Assembly: GCA_020687485.1 (NCBI GenBank)
Contig: JAJEQR010000001.1
Coordinates: forward strand, 57,563 to 121,562
Direction: 5' to 3'
DNA length: 64,000 nt
Origin: Hominifimenecus microfluidus
GTDB taxonomy: Bacteria; Bacillota; Clostridia; Lachnospirales; Lachnospiraceae
Shown here: positions 45,440 to 54,300 of the stretch, piece after piece
How positions within the stretch are numbered: position 1 is the stretch's first letter
Layout of the letters: each line of letters begins with the position of its first letter
Made by a program: the position numbers and the translations under genes
The notes under the pieces: generated by a model
What the model was told of the DNA's origin: nothing
Database searches by the model: none
What the model saw: the letters and a program-made list of their open reading frames with translations, nothing else

Positions 45440-47020
45440 CTACATCAGCGGCGCAAAGATCCGAAGCATATGGCCTAACAACTTCTTATAGCCAGGGTAG
45501 TTCCGACAGTCTCTCATGGTAACTCTGCGGCAGCGTCCCAGCGTATCCTGAAAATCGCGCTCCACATCGTACACTACCGAATTCTTATATACGAAGACTC
45601 CACATTCGAAGTGAAGGTACAGGCTTCGGTAATCCAGGTTAATCGTTCCCACGGTACATTTGCAGTTGTCCGAGACGAATACCTTGGCGTGTACAAATCC
45701 GGGAAGGTATTCATAGATCTTAACTCCCGATGAAATAAGCGCTTCATAGTGATTCTTCGCCAGGAGAAAAGCATACTTCTTATCCGGAATGTGCGGCAGA
45801 ATGATGCGCACATCCACGCCGCGCTTCGCCGCGTACCGGAGAGCTGTCTCCATCTCATCATCCAGAATCAGGTATGGTGTGCAGATATGTACATATTTCT
45901 TCGCCTGATTGATAATATCCATGTACACCATCTCGCCGACCTTCTCATGATCCAGCGGGCTGTCGCCATAGGGGATGACATATCCATCCGCCGGCTGGCT
46001 GATACGCCCCTCCGGCTGGATATAGCGGGTATAGGATTCCGGCGCCAGACCGCGGATATTCCACATCTGGAGGAACATCATCGTAAAATTCTTCACGGCA
46101 TCGCCCTTAATCATCACAGCTGTATCTTTCCAGTGACCAAACCGCTGCTTGCGGTTGATATACTCATCCGCGATGTTTACGCCGCCGGTGAAGGCCGTAT
46201 GACCGTCAATCACAAGTATCTTCCGATGATCACGGTTGTTCTGAATCGTGGACAGTACCGGTACGATCGGCGAGAACACCTTGCACTGGATGCCGCAGGC
46301 GATCAGCTCCTTGGGGTAATCATAGGGCAGATGCGCCAGGCTGCACATACCGTCATACATGAAACGAACCTCCACCCCCTGCTTCACCTTTCGCTTCAGG
46401 ATATCCAGGATTGCGTCCAGCATCTCTCCATCATGCACAATAAAGTATTCCAGAAAGATAAACTTCCGTGCCTTTTCCAGCTGAATCAGCATTTCTCTGA
46501 ACTTGTCCTCGCCCAGAGGAAAATATGTAACCGACGTATTCCGGTAAGCCGGATAGCCGCCATAGCATTCAATATAATGCGCCAGGTTATAAACACCGGG
46601 GTCGTCCTCCTGCAGTGAACGCATGACGTCCGGATCCTGCTCCAGATAGGGAGATGTCTCCTGAATAACTTCCCGCAGTCGCTTATTCGTCCTGCGTGCA
46701 CCCGTCTGCGACTGAATAAAGAAGTAGCAGACGATACCGAGAACTGGCACCGCCAGAATCGGCACAATCCACGCAATCTTCATATATGGGTCCATGTCAC
46801 GGTTGATAATGTGCATCGCCAGCACAAAACCGATCGCAACAAAACCATAATAGACCAGCATGGAACGTCCCTGCAGAAGCTGCGAGATGGCTACCAGCCC
46901 TGCAATCTGCAGAAGCACCAGAATCAGAACGATGAGCGTACGTCCATAGATCACATGCTGCAGTCCGTTCTTACCAGCCTGCTTTCCCGATTGGATTTTC
47001 TCGGACATATAATTCTTCAT
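45440..47020 (-). CDS. cls: cardiolipin synthase
   Basis: Membrane phospholipase-D-family enzyme joining two phosphatidylglycerols into cardiolipin. 526 residues: two N-terminal membrane helices (about 27-47 and 52-70, plus a third near 86-104), then two PLD domains with HxK(x)4D motifs HRKILVID and HAKVFVSD, followed by GGVNIADEY and TVGTINLDYRS. The ATG at 47020 follows AGGAGGA. Single-gene unit. Confidence 0.95.
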   Translation of the reverse strand: MKNYMSEKIQSGKQAGKNGLQHVIYGRTLIVLILVLLQIAGLVAISQLLQGRSMLVYYGFVAIGFVLAMHIINRDMDPYMKIAWIVPILAVPVLGIVCYFFIQSQTGARRTNKRLREVIQETSPYLEQDPDVMRSLQEDDPGVYNLAHYIECYGGYPAYRNTSVTYFPLGEDKFREMLIQLEKARKFIFLEYFIVHDGEMLDAILDILKRKVKQGVEVRFMYDGMCSLAHLPYDYPKELIACGIQCKVFSPIVPVLSTIQNNRDHRKILVIDGHTAFTGGVNIADEYINRKQRFGHWKDTAVMIKGDAVKNFTMMFLQMWNIRGLAPESYTRYIQPEGRISQPADGYVIPYGDSPLDHEKVGEMVYMDIINQAKKYVHICTPYLILDDEMETALRYAAKRGVDVRIILPHIPDKKYAFLLAKNHYEALISSGVKIYEYLPGFVHAKVFVSDNCKCTVGTINLDYRSLYLHFECGVFVYKNSVVYDVERDFQDTLGRCRRVTMRDCRNYPGYKKLLGHMLRIFAPLM

Positions 47021-47165
47021 AATTCCGTGCTTCCTCCTGTGTAATCATTGCTGCTGAAAATATTATAAATTGTTCACAAATCACTTGTCAAGCAGCTTCC
47101 CTCTACAGCAACTGCCATTTTTCACGCTTTTTGTGTGAAAATCCCCCCTGTCTCCCAGTTCGTCA

Positions 47166-47194
47166 TGGACTTCTGACTCTTTTTTCGCTATACT
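47166..47194 (+). promoter_or_regulatory. promoter of thyA-folA
   Basis: TGGACT (47166-47171), 17 bp, TATACT (47189-47194); about 57 bases of leader to the ATG. Confidence 0.65.
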
Positions 47195-47257
47195 GTAACT
47201 GTTTGGAATCCGGATCGATTTCAAATCGTCACACTGCTACAGGAGGAATGATTATCT

Positions 47258-48088
47258 ATGAGTTATGCCGATCAGATTTTTATAGAAAACTGCAAAGACA
47301 TTCTGGAGAACGGAACCTGGGACACCGACCTCCCCGTTCGCCCGCACTGGGAGGACGGAACACCGGCCCACACGATCAAGAAGTTCGGTATGGTGAACCG
47401 CTATGATCTGAGCCGGGAGTTTCCAATGATGACGCTTCGCCGCACTGCGTGGAAGTCCGCCGCTGATGAGATCTTCTGGATCTGGCAGAAGAAGTCGAAC
47501 AATATCCACGACCTGAACAGCCACATCTGGGATTCCTGGGCAGATGAGAACGGCAGCATCGGCAAGGCCTACGGCTATCAGCTGGGCGTAAAACATCAGT
47601 ATAAAGAAGGAATGTTCGACCAGGTGGATCGCATTCTGTACGACTTAAAGAACAATCCAGGCAGCCGCCGGATTCTCTCCAATATCTATAATCATCAGGA
47701 TCTGCATGAGATGGGACTCTATCCCTGTGCTTACAGCATGACCTTCAACGTGGCCGGCGGCCGTCTGAACGCGATTCTAAATCAGCGCTCGCAGGATATG
47801 CTAACTGCCAACAACTGGAATGTCTGCCAGTATGCGCTTCTCACGCTGATGTTCGCGCAGGTCAGCGGTCTGAAGCCGGGCGAATTCGTACATGTGGTTG
47901 CAGACGCTCATATCTACGATCGCCATGTACCTGCCGTAAAGGAGATGTTGACCAAAGAGCCTCTGCCTGCGCCCCGCGTGGAGCTGAATCCGGAGATTAA
48001 GGATTTCTACCAGTTCACGGTGGATGATATCCGGGTAACTGATTATCAGTATCACGAGTTCAATTATAAAATTCCTGTTGCGATTTAG
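47258..48088 (+). CDS. thyA: thymidylate synthase
   Basis: Methylates dUMP to dTMP with methylenetetrahydrofolate, giving dihydrofolate. 276 residues with the catalytic cysteine in LYPCAYSMTF and the folate/dUMP residues NQRSQDMLTANNWNVCQYA and HVVADAHIYDRH. AGGAGGAATG precedes the start. Nine bases downstream is folA, which regenerates the folate consumed, a classic pairing. Confidence 0.97.
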   Translation: MSYADQIFIENCKDILENGTWDTDLPVRPHWEDGTPAHTIKKFGMVNRYDLSREFPMMTLRRTAWKSAADEIFWIWQKKSNNIHDLNSHIWDSWADENGSIGKAYGYQLGVKHQYKEGMFDQVDRILYDLKNNPGSRRILSNIYNHQDLHEMGLYPCAYSMTFNVAGGRLNAILNQRSQDMLTANNWNVCQYALLTLMFAQVSGLKPGEFVHVVADAHIYDRHVPAVKEMLTKEPLPAPRVELNPEIKDFYQFTVDDIRVTDYQYHEFNYKIPVAI

Positions 48089-48097
48089 GAGGGTGCC

Positions 48098-48601
48098 ATG
48101 GATCTGATTGTTGCTGTTTCGAGTAACTGGGCGATCGGGAAGGATAACGATTTGCTCTTTTCTCTGAAGACGGATATGAAATATTTCCGTCAGAACACAC
48201 TGGAGAAGACGGTGATTCTTGGTCGGAAAAACCTGGATTCCTTCCCCGGCGGCCGACCGCTGCCGAAGCGCGAGAACCTGGTGCTGACCCACGATCCCGC
48301 CTTCGCACGGGAAGGCGCCGTCATCTGCCGTAGCAAGGCGGAAATAATGGACAAAATCGCCGATCAGGACCCTGATCGCGTCATGGTGATCGGCGGTGCG
48401 GAAATCTACCGTCTGTTTTTAAAAGACTGCCGCAGAGCCTATGTCACACGGATAGATGCCGCTGTGGAGGACGCCGACTGCTTCTTCCCAAATCTGGAGG
48501 AGGACCCGGACTGGATCTGCACCTCTGTCTCTGAACCGATGACGGAGAACGGACTTACGTTTCGTTTCTGTATCTATGAGAATTCCGCTTGTTTCGCATA
48601 A
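48098..48601 (+). CDS. folA: dihydrofolate reductase
   Basis: Reduces dihydrofolate to tetrahydrofolate with NADPH; target of trimethoprim. 167 residues; MDLIVAVSSNWAIGKDNDLLFSLKTDMKYF carries the Met20-loop region, followed by TVILGRKNLDSFPGGRPLP and VMVIGGAEIYRLFL. The acidic active-site residue (Asp26 in LKTDMKYF) is present. Start after AGGAGGGTGCC, immediately behind thyA. Confidence 0.95.
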   Translation: MDLIVAVSSNWAIGKDNDLLFSLKTDMKYFRQNTLEKTVILGRKNLDSFPGGRPLPKRENLVLTHDPAFAREGAVICRSKAEIMDKIADQDPDRVMVIGGAEIYRLFLKDCRRAYVTRIDAAVEDADCFFPNLEEDPDWICTSVSEPMTENGLTFRFCIYENSACFA

Positions 48602-48663
48602 ATGGATGCTGGATTTCTCTTTTTTCCTTCGAAAAGACGCATGGATATTCTTGCGGATTCCTG

Positions 48664-48692
48664 TTGACTTTCGTCTGGAATTGAACTAAATT
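48664..48692 (+). promoter_or_regulatory. promoter of thiWME
   Basis: TTGACT (48664-48669), 17 bp, TAAATT (48687-48692). The predicted start near 48699 is about 250 bases before the thiW start codon, so the transcript has a long leader. Confidence 0.65.
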
Positions 48693-48753
48693 AGTATTGT
48701 TCGTCCGGAGGGGAGCGCCTTCGGACACGCCTCTTTCATAAGTTTTCGAAAGA

Positions 48754-48866
48754 GGCAGGAACTTACCATGCGAGGGAATCCGTGTTCCGGAGTGAGAGGA
48801 AGCCAGCAAGCTTCGACCGTCCATTTCTGCCGGCTGTGCCCGGACAGGGAAAGGGACGGTTCTGCC
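48754..48866 (+). promoter_or_regulatory. TPP-riboswitch-like element (divergent)
   Basis: Aligns by eye to the TPP (THI-box) aptamer: closing stem GGCAGGAAC / GTTCTGCC (48754-48762 and 48859-48866), a small P3-like hairpin (TCCG/CGGA), GTGAGA (48792-48797) in place of CTGAGA, a P3a-like hairpin GAAGC / GCTTC, GACC (48815-48818), a P4/P5-like arm and CAGGGA (48845-48850) in place of TAGGGA. The pyrimidine-sensing box is nearly conserved, but the half that normally holds ACCTGATC and GCGTAGGGA differs. It precedes thiamine salvage genes, which supports the assignment; ligand uncertain. Confidence 0.6.
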
Positions 48867-48951
48867 TTTCGATCCGGACAGGACGCCCGGATACCCTTAC
48901 CTTGTCCCCCCCCCAGGCCGGAATCATCTTATGGGAAACGAGGTATTTTTT

Positions 48952-49497
48952 ATGTCATCTGCAAACAATTCAAAACCCACTGTACTGCGTATGGTTATGC
49001 TGGCCATGATGGTCGCGATCGGAGTCGTAATCTCTCCGATTCTGCGTGTAGAGGGGATGTGTCCGATGGCGCATCTGATCAACATCACTGTCTCCGTATT
49101 GATGGGACCCTGGTATTCGCTTCTGTGCGCTGTTATGATCGGCGTGATCCGCATGCTCTTTATGGGAATCCCGCCGCTGGCGCTGACAGGCGCTGTCTTC
49201 GGTGCGTTTCTCTCCGGCGTTCTCTACCGGGTATCCGGTGGAAAGCTGATTTTTGCCTGGCTGGGTGAGATCATCGGCACCGGCATTATCGGTGCGATCG
49301 TATCCTATCCGGTTATGACGTATCTGGTCGGCCGCACCGGTCTGACCTGGATGTTCTACGTTCCTTCCTTTATCGGAGGCACACTGATCGGAGGAGCCAT
49401 CGCCTATGTATTCCTGAAGGCACTCAGTCGAAGTCATATGCTGGGACAGATTCAGTCTGCGCTTGGAGTAAAGGTCTATGACAGAAAGAATGACTAA
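48952..49497 (+). CDS. thiW: ECF transporter S component ThiW
   Basis: Integral membrane substrate-binding component of an energy-coupling-factor importer, predicted to take up the thiazole half of thiamine. 181 residues with about five to six helices and the family stretch ISPILRVEGMCPMAHLINITVSVLMGPWYSL. The start at 48952 has ACGAGGT with 7-8 base spacing; an ATG seven codons upstream lacks a site. First gene of thiW-thiM-thiE; the common ECF energising module is not here. The product overlaps thiM by 20 bases. Confidence 0.9.
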   Translation: MSSANNSKPTVLRMVMLAMMVAIGVVISPILRVEGMCPMAHLINITVSVLMGPWYSLLCAVMIGVIRMLFMGIPPLALTGAVFGAFLSGVLYRVSGGKLIFAWLGEIIGTGIIGAIVSYPVMTYLVGRTGLTWMFYVPSFIGGTLIGGAIAYVFLKALSRSHMLGQIQSALGVKVYDRKND

Positions 49498-50311
49498 AAC
49501 CGTTCTTCCTTTAAAAGAACAATTAATAAAAAAGCAACCGTTAGTCCACTGCATCACGAACCCGATTTCGATCAACGATTGCGCAAACGGTCTTCTTGCC
49601 GTCGGCGCAAGGCCGATCATGGCGGAACACCCGGCAGAAGTCGCTGGAATCACTGCATCGGCGAAGGCTCTGATGATTAACCTTGGAAATATTACGGATG
49701 TTCGAATGTCCTCGATGCTGATTGCCGGCACGCAGGCTCATCAGGATGAGATCCCCTGCCTGATCGACCTGGTTGGCGTCACTTGCAGCGAGCTCCGCAT
49801 GAACTATGCGATCCGCTTTGTGAACAACTGTCATCCCTATGTTATCAAGGGAAACTTTTCTGAGATTCTGGCCTTCTGCGGTCGCAGCTCCCACGCCGCC
49901 GGCATCGATGCCGGTGAGGAGGATCAACTCTGTGAGAACAACCTGGAGGATCGCATCCGCCTCTTCCATGATCTGGCGGTGCGAACCGATGCAGTCATTC
50001 TGATCACCGGACGGACGGATATGATCGTAAGCCGTGAGGGAGTGCTGCTGTGCGACAACGGAACTCCCGTCCTCTCCCGACTGACCGGCACCGGCTGTAT
50101 GCTTGGTGCACTGACAGCAGCGTTTCTTACGGTGGGGACTCCTGCGGAAGCCTCCGCCTATGCCGTTTGCCTGATGGGAATTGCCGGGGAGCAGGCAGCT
50201 GCTCTTTCGCATGGGATGGGAAGCTTCCATACAGAGCTGATAAACCGGCTGGATCTGCTTACCGACCATGAAGTTTGCTCTTTGGCGAAGCTCATTTTCC
50301 TTCCGCAGTAA
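49478..50311 (+). CDS. thiM: hydroxyethylthiazole kinase
   Basis: Phosphorylates 4-methyl-5-(2-hydroxyethyl)thiazole for thiamine salvage. 277 residues; PLVHCITNPISINDCANGLLAVGARPIMAEHP is the family N-terminus and LTGTGCMLGALTAAF holds the anion hole and catalytic cysteine region. The start lies inside thiW (20-base overlap) with GGAGTAAAGGTCT in front. Its product goes to ThiE, encoded next, so the operon imports thiazole, phosphorylates it and couples it to HMP-PP. Confidence 0.96.
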   Translation: MTERMTKTVLPLKEQLIKKQPLVHCITNPISINDCANGLLAVGARPIMAEHPAEVAGITASAKALMINLGNITDVRMSSMLIAGTQAHQDEIPCLIDLVGVTCSELRMNYAIRFVNNCHPYVIKGNFSEILAFCGRSSHAAGIDAGEEDQLCENNLEDRIRLFHDLAVRTDAVILITGRTDMIVSREGVLLCDNGTPVLSRLTGTGCMLGALTAAFLTVGTPAEASAYAVCLMGIAGEQAAALSHGMGSFHTELINRLDLLTDHEVCSLAKLIFLPQ

Positions 50312-50359
50312 CTGCATACTATATTGATTATCTTAAGACAGAAACCGGAGGTGCTACTT

Positions 50360-51004
50360 ATGAATCCTGTTGACCTTACTTTATATCTTGTCACCGACAG
50401 TACCTATCACACGGAGGAATCCTTTCTCCATACCGTAGAAGAAGCCTGCATAGGCGGCGCAACGATCGTACAGCTGCGAGAGAAAGGCGGCAGTAGCCGT
50501 GACTACCTGAACCAGGCGCTGAAGGTAAAGGAGATCACCGATCGCTATCATATTCCGCTGATTATCGATGATCGCATTGATATCGCACTTGCCTGCGATG
50601 CGGCAGGCGTCCATGTCGGACAGTCTGATCTGCCGGTATCGTATGCCCGCCGTCTGCTCGGCCCGGATAAGATCGTCGGCGCTACCGCCAAGACGGTTCC
50701 GCAGGCGCTCGAAGCCTATGTGCAGGGCGCGGATTATCTTGGCGTCGGCGCGATGTTCCCCACGACCACAAAGGTTGTGACAATACTTACTGCACCCGCT
50801 ACGCTGACGGAGATCCGTCATACCGTTCCGATCCCGGTCGTTGCCATCGGCGGACTGAACCGCGGAAATATGGATATCCTGAAGGATACCGCTGCGGACG
50901 GCATCGCTGTCGTATCCGCCATCATGAAAGCGGAAGATCCCCGCAGCGCCGCTGAAGAACTGAAAAAGCATATGATAGAGCTTCGCGAACAGCGCACACT
51001 GTAA
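50360..51004 (+). CDS. thiE: thiamine-phosphate synthase
   Basis: Joins HMP pyrophosphate and thiazole phosphate into thiamine phosphate. 214 residues, TIM barrel; LYLVTDS at the N-terminus, VQLREKGGSSRDYL, IDDRIDIALACDAAGVHVGQSD and GVGAMFPTTTK are diagnostic, and VVAIGGLN binds phosphate. The ATG at 50360 has GGAGGTGCTACTT; 12 more upstream codons are open but unlikely. Last gene of the thi operon; no thiD or thiG here. Confidence 0.96.
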   Translation: MNPVDLTLYLVTDSTYHTEESFLHTVEEACIGGATIVQLREKGGSSRDYLNQALKVKEITDRYHIPLIIDDRIDIALACDAAGVHVGQSDLPVSYARRLLGPDKIVGATAKTVPQALEAYVQGADYLGVGAMFPTTTKVVTILTAPATLTEIRHTVPIPVVAIGGLNRGNMDILKDTAADGIAVVSAIMKAEDPRSAAEELKKHMIELREQRTL

Positions 51005-51041
51005 TCTCGTTGCTTATATAATTGCATACAGACAAATAAAA

Positions 51042-51097
51042 AGGACAGAAGAAAACGGAGATCACCGGATATGGTCTCTCCGTTTCTTCTGTCTTTC
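51042..51097. terminator. bidirectional terminator between thiE and phoR
   Basis: Long stem 51044-51061 / 51077-51093 (GACAGAAGAAAACGGAGA against TCTCCGTTTCTTCTGTC) with T-runs on both sides; serves thiE on plus and phoR on minus. Confidence 0.88.
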
Positions 51098-51098
51098 T

Positions 51099-52769
51099 TT
51101 ATTTTACTGGAAAGATCACCGAGATCTTTGTTCCTTCTCCAAGTGTACTCTCCAGCTTCAGCTGCGCACCATGGAAAGCAGCTCCATGCTTTACAATCGA
51201 CAAGCCAAGCCCGGTGCCCCCACGCCCCTTGGAACGGCTCTTATCCACCCGATAGAATCGTTCGAATACTCTCGACTGACTGTCCTCCGGGATTCCGATG
51301 CCGTCATCCTGCACGGACAGAACGGTGCTGCCCGATTCTCCGAGCGCGATATTTACCGATACATGGCCGCCTGGCTGATTGTACTTGATGCCGTTATCGC
51401 AGAGGTTATAAATCATCTCATCCAAAATCTGACGGCTTCCCATCACCACGGTCTCCTCGCCAGATACGCTTAAGCTGATCTCCTTCTGCTCTGCAACCTG
51501 TCCCAGACGGCTGACAACCTCTTCCGCCAGCGAGCGCAGAGGAACTGCTTCCTTCCTGTCGCTTGCCGGGCCCTCGTCCAGCTGCGACAGTTGGATGATA
51601 TCCTCCACCAGGCGAATCAGGCGCTGAGCTTCCTTATAAATCCGCTCGGAGAACCGGGGAACATCCTCCGTATTCACCATTCCGTTCTGCAGAATCTCCG
51701 CATAGCCGGAGATCGACTGAAGCGGCGTCTTCAGCTCATGCGATACATTCGCTGTGAACTCTCTGCGCTGACGCTCTGCCGCTTCCTTTTCGGTCACATC
51801 CAAAAGCAGGATGATGACACCTCTCTGCTTTTCTTCCACATAGACCGGATTGGACAGCAGCTGATAGGTTCTGCCGTTTCTCTGAAACATACCCTCGCCG
51901 TCATGTCCCTCCAGCGCAGTCTCTACTACGTTCTGCATAGCTACGCTGCGGTTCAGGCGCAGAATATTATGATTCTGATAATCATCGCCTCTGACGTCAA
52001 AGACCTTCTTAGCCAGACCATTGATGGAAAGCACCAGGCCGCAGCAATCGACCACAATCAACCCTTCACTCATATGCTCTGTAATTGCACTGAACTCTTC
52101 CTTCTGCTCCTTCAGCGACTGCATGGCCGCTTCAATCGAGCTGTTCTGTCTTGCAATACGGCTAACCAGCGGAGAAAGTTCCTCGTAAATATCCTGCGCC
52201 AGCGGATCTTCCAGATTCAGGTTATTGATTGGCTCTACAATCTCATGGGAAAGAAGTCTTGCCAGAAGGAAAGCAATTCCGGCAATCACAATACAGATCG
52301 ATATAATATAGGGAATGTAGATCATCACCAACCCTGCTACACTGTCCGTCGTCCGGGCCACACGGAGGATACTTCCGTCCTCCAGCAAAACCGCTGCGTA
52401 GAAGATCTGTTCTCCCAATGTATCTGACTCACGCACATCCGAACCTTCTCCATTCTGCATCGCGGCCTGTACTTCCGGACGCTGCAAATGATTCGACATA
52501 TCGGAAGCAGCCGCAGCATTGTCATACTCAACCGTGCCATCCGGATTGATCAGTGTAATCCTGTTGTGCTTTCCGTTCTCGTCCAGACGTTCCAGATACT
52601 CCTTTCCTTCACCACGTACAGCTTCCGAGAGAAAACGCGCTTCCGTGCGTACTTCCTGCTCCATATTCGTGTACATTTCCCGGTACATCAGATAGGTAAC
52701 CGCAAGAACTGCCGCCAGTACACCGAACAGTGCCATGACAAATGTATCCCAGAAAATTTTCTTCTTCAT
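51099..52769 (-). CDS. phoR: PhoR-type sensor histidine kinase
   Basis: Membrane kinase of the phosphate-limitation response. 556 residues: helix about 10-28, extracellular part, second helix about 147-170, a HAMP-like linker, a PAS domain (SAITEHMSEGLIVVDCCGLVL), HisKA with NVSHELKTPLQSISGYAEI, and HATPase_c (NLCDNGIKYNQPGG, DDGIGIPED, GGTGLGLSIVKHGA). It follows phoB by 2 bases. The neighbouring Pst and PhoU genes make the phosphate role convincing. The terminator region at 51042-51097 is shared with thiE. Confidence 0.93.
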   Translation of the reverse strand: MKKKIFWDTFVMALFGVLAAVLAVTYLMYREMYTNMEQEVRTEARFLSEAVRGEGKEYLERLDENGKHNRITLINPDGTVEYDNAAAASDMSNHLQRPEVQAAMQNGEGSDVRESDTLGEQIFYAAVLLEDGSILRVARTTDSVAGLVMIYIPYIISICIVIAGIAFLLARLLSHEIVEPINNLNLEDPLAQDIYEELSPLVSRIARQNSSIEAAMQSLKEQKEEFSAITEHMSEGLIVVDCCGLVLSINGLAKKVFDVRGDDYQNHNILRLNRSVAMQNVVETALEGHDGEGMFQRNGRTYQLLSNPVYVEEKQRGVIILLLDVTEKEAAERQRREFTANVSHELKTPLQSISGYAEILQNGMVNTEDVPRFSERIYKEAQRLIRLVEDIIQLSQLDEGPASDRKEAVPLRSLAEEVVSRLGQVAEQKEISLSVSGEETVVMGSRQILDEMIYNLCDNGIKYNQPGGHVSVNIALGESGSTVLSVQDDGIGIPEDSQSRVFERFYRVDKSRSKGRGGTGLGLSIVKHGAAFHGAQLKLESTLGEGTKISVIFPVK

Positions 52770-52771
52770 CG

Positions 52772-53449
52772 TTATTCTCGCCCTCCGATCCGGTATCCCA
52801 TACCGCGCACCGTCTCAATCTCCGCTCCACCATTGCCCAGCTTACTGCGGAGCGTCCGGATGTGAACATCCACGGTACGTGTCTCACCATCAAAATCATA
52901 GCCCCAGATATGTGTTAACAGCTGGTCTCTCGTCAGGACAATGCCCTTGTTCTCCAGCATGTATTTCAGTACATTGAACTCCTTCAATGTCAGAATCACT
53001 TCTTTATCATTCACATAGACCATACGTCGTTCCACATCCATCGTGATCGATCCGGAGCACATTACTGTCTCCTTTTTATTCTTGCCGGCTCTCCGGAGAA
53101 CCGCCTTGACCCTGGACACCATCTCCATCATGCCGAACGGCTTCGAAATATAATCGTCCGCGCCTCCATCCAGGCCACGAACCTTATCGAATTCTGTCCC
53201 CTTTGCGGTCGCCATAATTACAGGCAGCGCCGATGTCTCCGCATGGTTGCGCAGATGCTTCAGAACCGTCAGGCCGTCCATATCCGGCAGCATGATATCC
53301 AACAGTACCAGATCCGGCAGCGGCCCATGCTTCAGAGATTCAAAAAAGCTGGCTCCGTCTGAAAAGCCTTCCGCGTCCATTCCCATCGTCTGTAGAGTAT
53401 AAACTTCCAGCTCGCGGATACTCTCATCATCTTCCACACAATAAATCAT
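52772..53449 (-). CDS. phoB: PhoB/PhoP-type response regulator
   Basis: OmpR-family regulator, 225 residues: receiver with VEDDES, phospho-acceptor Asp51 (LVLLDIMLP), Lys in DYISKPF, and winged-helix domain (LTLKEFNVLKYML, GETRTVDVHIRTLRSKLG). Pho-box-like repeats lie about 105-125 bases upstream, pointing to autoregulation. Directly followed by phoR. Confidence 0.94.
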   Translation of the reverse strand: MIYCVEDDESIRELEVYTLQTMGMDAEGFSDGASFFESLKHGPLPDLVLLDIMLPDMDGLTVLKHLRNHAETSALPVIMATAKGTEFDKVRGLDGGADDYISKPFGMMEMVSRVKAVLRRAGKNKKETVMCSGSITMDVERRMVYVNDKEVILTLKEFNVLKYMLENKGIVLTRDQLLTHIWGYDFDGETRTVDVHIRTLRSKLGNGGAEIETVRGMGYRIGGRE

Positions 53450-53533
53450 CGTTACTCCTTACTCCGGCATTTTACCGGATTTTTATTTGTTCTTTTCTTT
53501 CTCTCGCCCTACTCTGTCATCTTAACCGCCATA

Positions 53534-53573
53534 AGTTAATTTCCCTTATCCGCTATGTTAAATTTATGTAAAA
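53534..53573 (-). promoter_or_regulatory. Pho-box repeats before phoB-phoR
   Basis: Minus strand: TTTTACA (53567-53573), 4 bp, TTTAACA (53556-53562), an 11-bp period; a weaker copy in phase two periods on at 53534-53540. Same motif and period as upstream of pstS. Confidence 0.65.
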
Positions 53574-53602
53574 TCTTAACAACTATCGTTCCTGCTGTCA
53601 AT

Positions 53603-53634
53603 GAAAAAATGACCGGAGCAAACCGCCCCGGCCG
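53603..53634 (-). terminator. terminator of the pst-phoU operon
   Basis: Stem GGCCGGGGC / GCTCCGGTC with two G-U pairs (53625-53633 and 53611-53619), followed by ATTTTTTC on the minus strand, 30 bases past the phoU stop. Confidence 0.82.
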
Positions 53635-53663
53635 TGTGAGAAAAACATATTACTATCAGAGAT

Positions 53664-54299
53664 TTATTCTCCGGATGTGTGAACGCCCGTGATCGAGAAC
53701 TCCACCCACTCCGCAATATTTACCGCATGGTCACCGATTCGCTCCAGATATTTTGCGATCATCAGCAGATCCAGTGCGCACTCGCTGTTCATGATGTGAA
53801 GCATCAGTCCATTCTTAATGCGGACAAAATGTGCATCTACGATATCATCCTCCGCAACGACGCGATGCGCCAGTTCGAGATCCTTCTTTACATACGCATC
53901 TACACTTTCCGTCACCATACGTACGGCAGCATCCGCCATGGAAGCCAGATCCAGCTCATGAGCAAATTTCTGTACATCCACCGTCTGCACGATCTCGGAA
54001 ATATCGCTGGCCTGATCACCGATTCGTTCCATATCTGTAATCATCTTCAGAGCGGCAGAAATCTGGCGAAGATCCCTGGCAACCGGCTGCTGCTGCATCA
54101 GAAGCTTCAGACACAGTCCTTCGATGTCATGCTCCTGCTGGTCAATCTCATGATCCAGTTGAATCGTCTCCTTCGCCTGGTCAATGTCCGCCTTCAGCAC
54201 GGCCTGCACCGCACCCTCAATCGCACGCTCACACATGGCGCCCATTTCAATCAGCTCGGTATTCAGCTGTTCCAGCTGTCTGTCAAATCGATTTCTCAT
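53664..54299 (-). CDS. phoU: phosphate signalling protein PhoU
   Basis: Negative regulator linking the Pst transporter to PhoR. 211 residues with two PhoU three-helix repeats (LEQLNTELIEMGAMCERAIEGAV and LASMADAAVRMVTESVDAY), each with the metal-binding E/DxxxD pattern (MERIGDQASDISE, LERIGDHAVNIAEW). Start at 54299, one base after the pstB stop; the longer frame upstream overlaps pstB and is rejected. Last gene of pstS-C-A-B-phoU. Confidence 0.96.
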   Translation of the reverse strand: MRNRFDRQLEQLNTELIEMGAMCERAIEGAVQAVLKADIDQAKETIQLDHEIDQQEHDIEGLCLKLLMQQQPVARDLRQISAALKMITDMERIGDQASDISEIVQTVDVQKFAHELDLASMADAAVRMVTESVDAYVKKDLELAHRVVAEDDIVDAHFVRIKNGLMLHIMNSECALDLLMIAKYLERIGDHAVNIAEWVEFSITGVHTSGE

Positions 54300-54300
54300 A

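Larger units (their letters stand above)
48602..48951. other. leader region of thiWME
   Basis: 350 bases without a gene, holding a promoter (48664-48692), two hairpins (48703-48726 and 48729-48756), the TPP-like element (48754-48866) and a C9 tract (48906-48914). Frames of up to 166 codons overlap it and thiW, but they have no site and no family likeness. Confidence 0.7.

Noticed and set aside
48768..49268. 166-codon frame across the thi leader and thiW
   Set aside because: Cys/Arg-rich, no family likeness, overlaps the riboswitch-like element and most of thiW in another frame.
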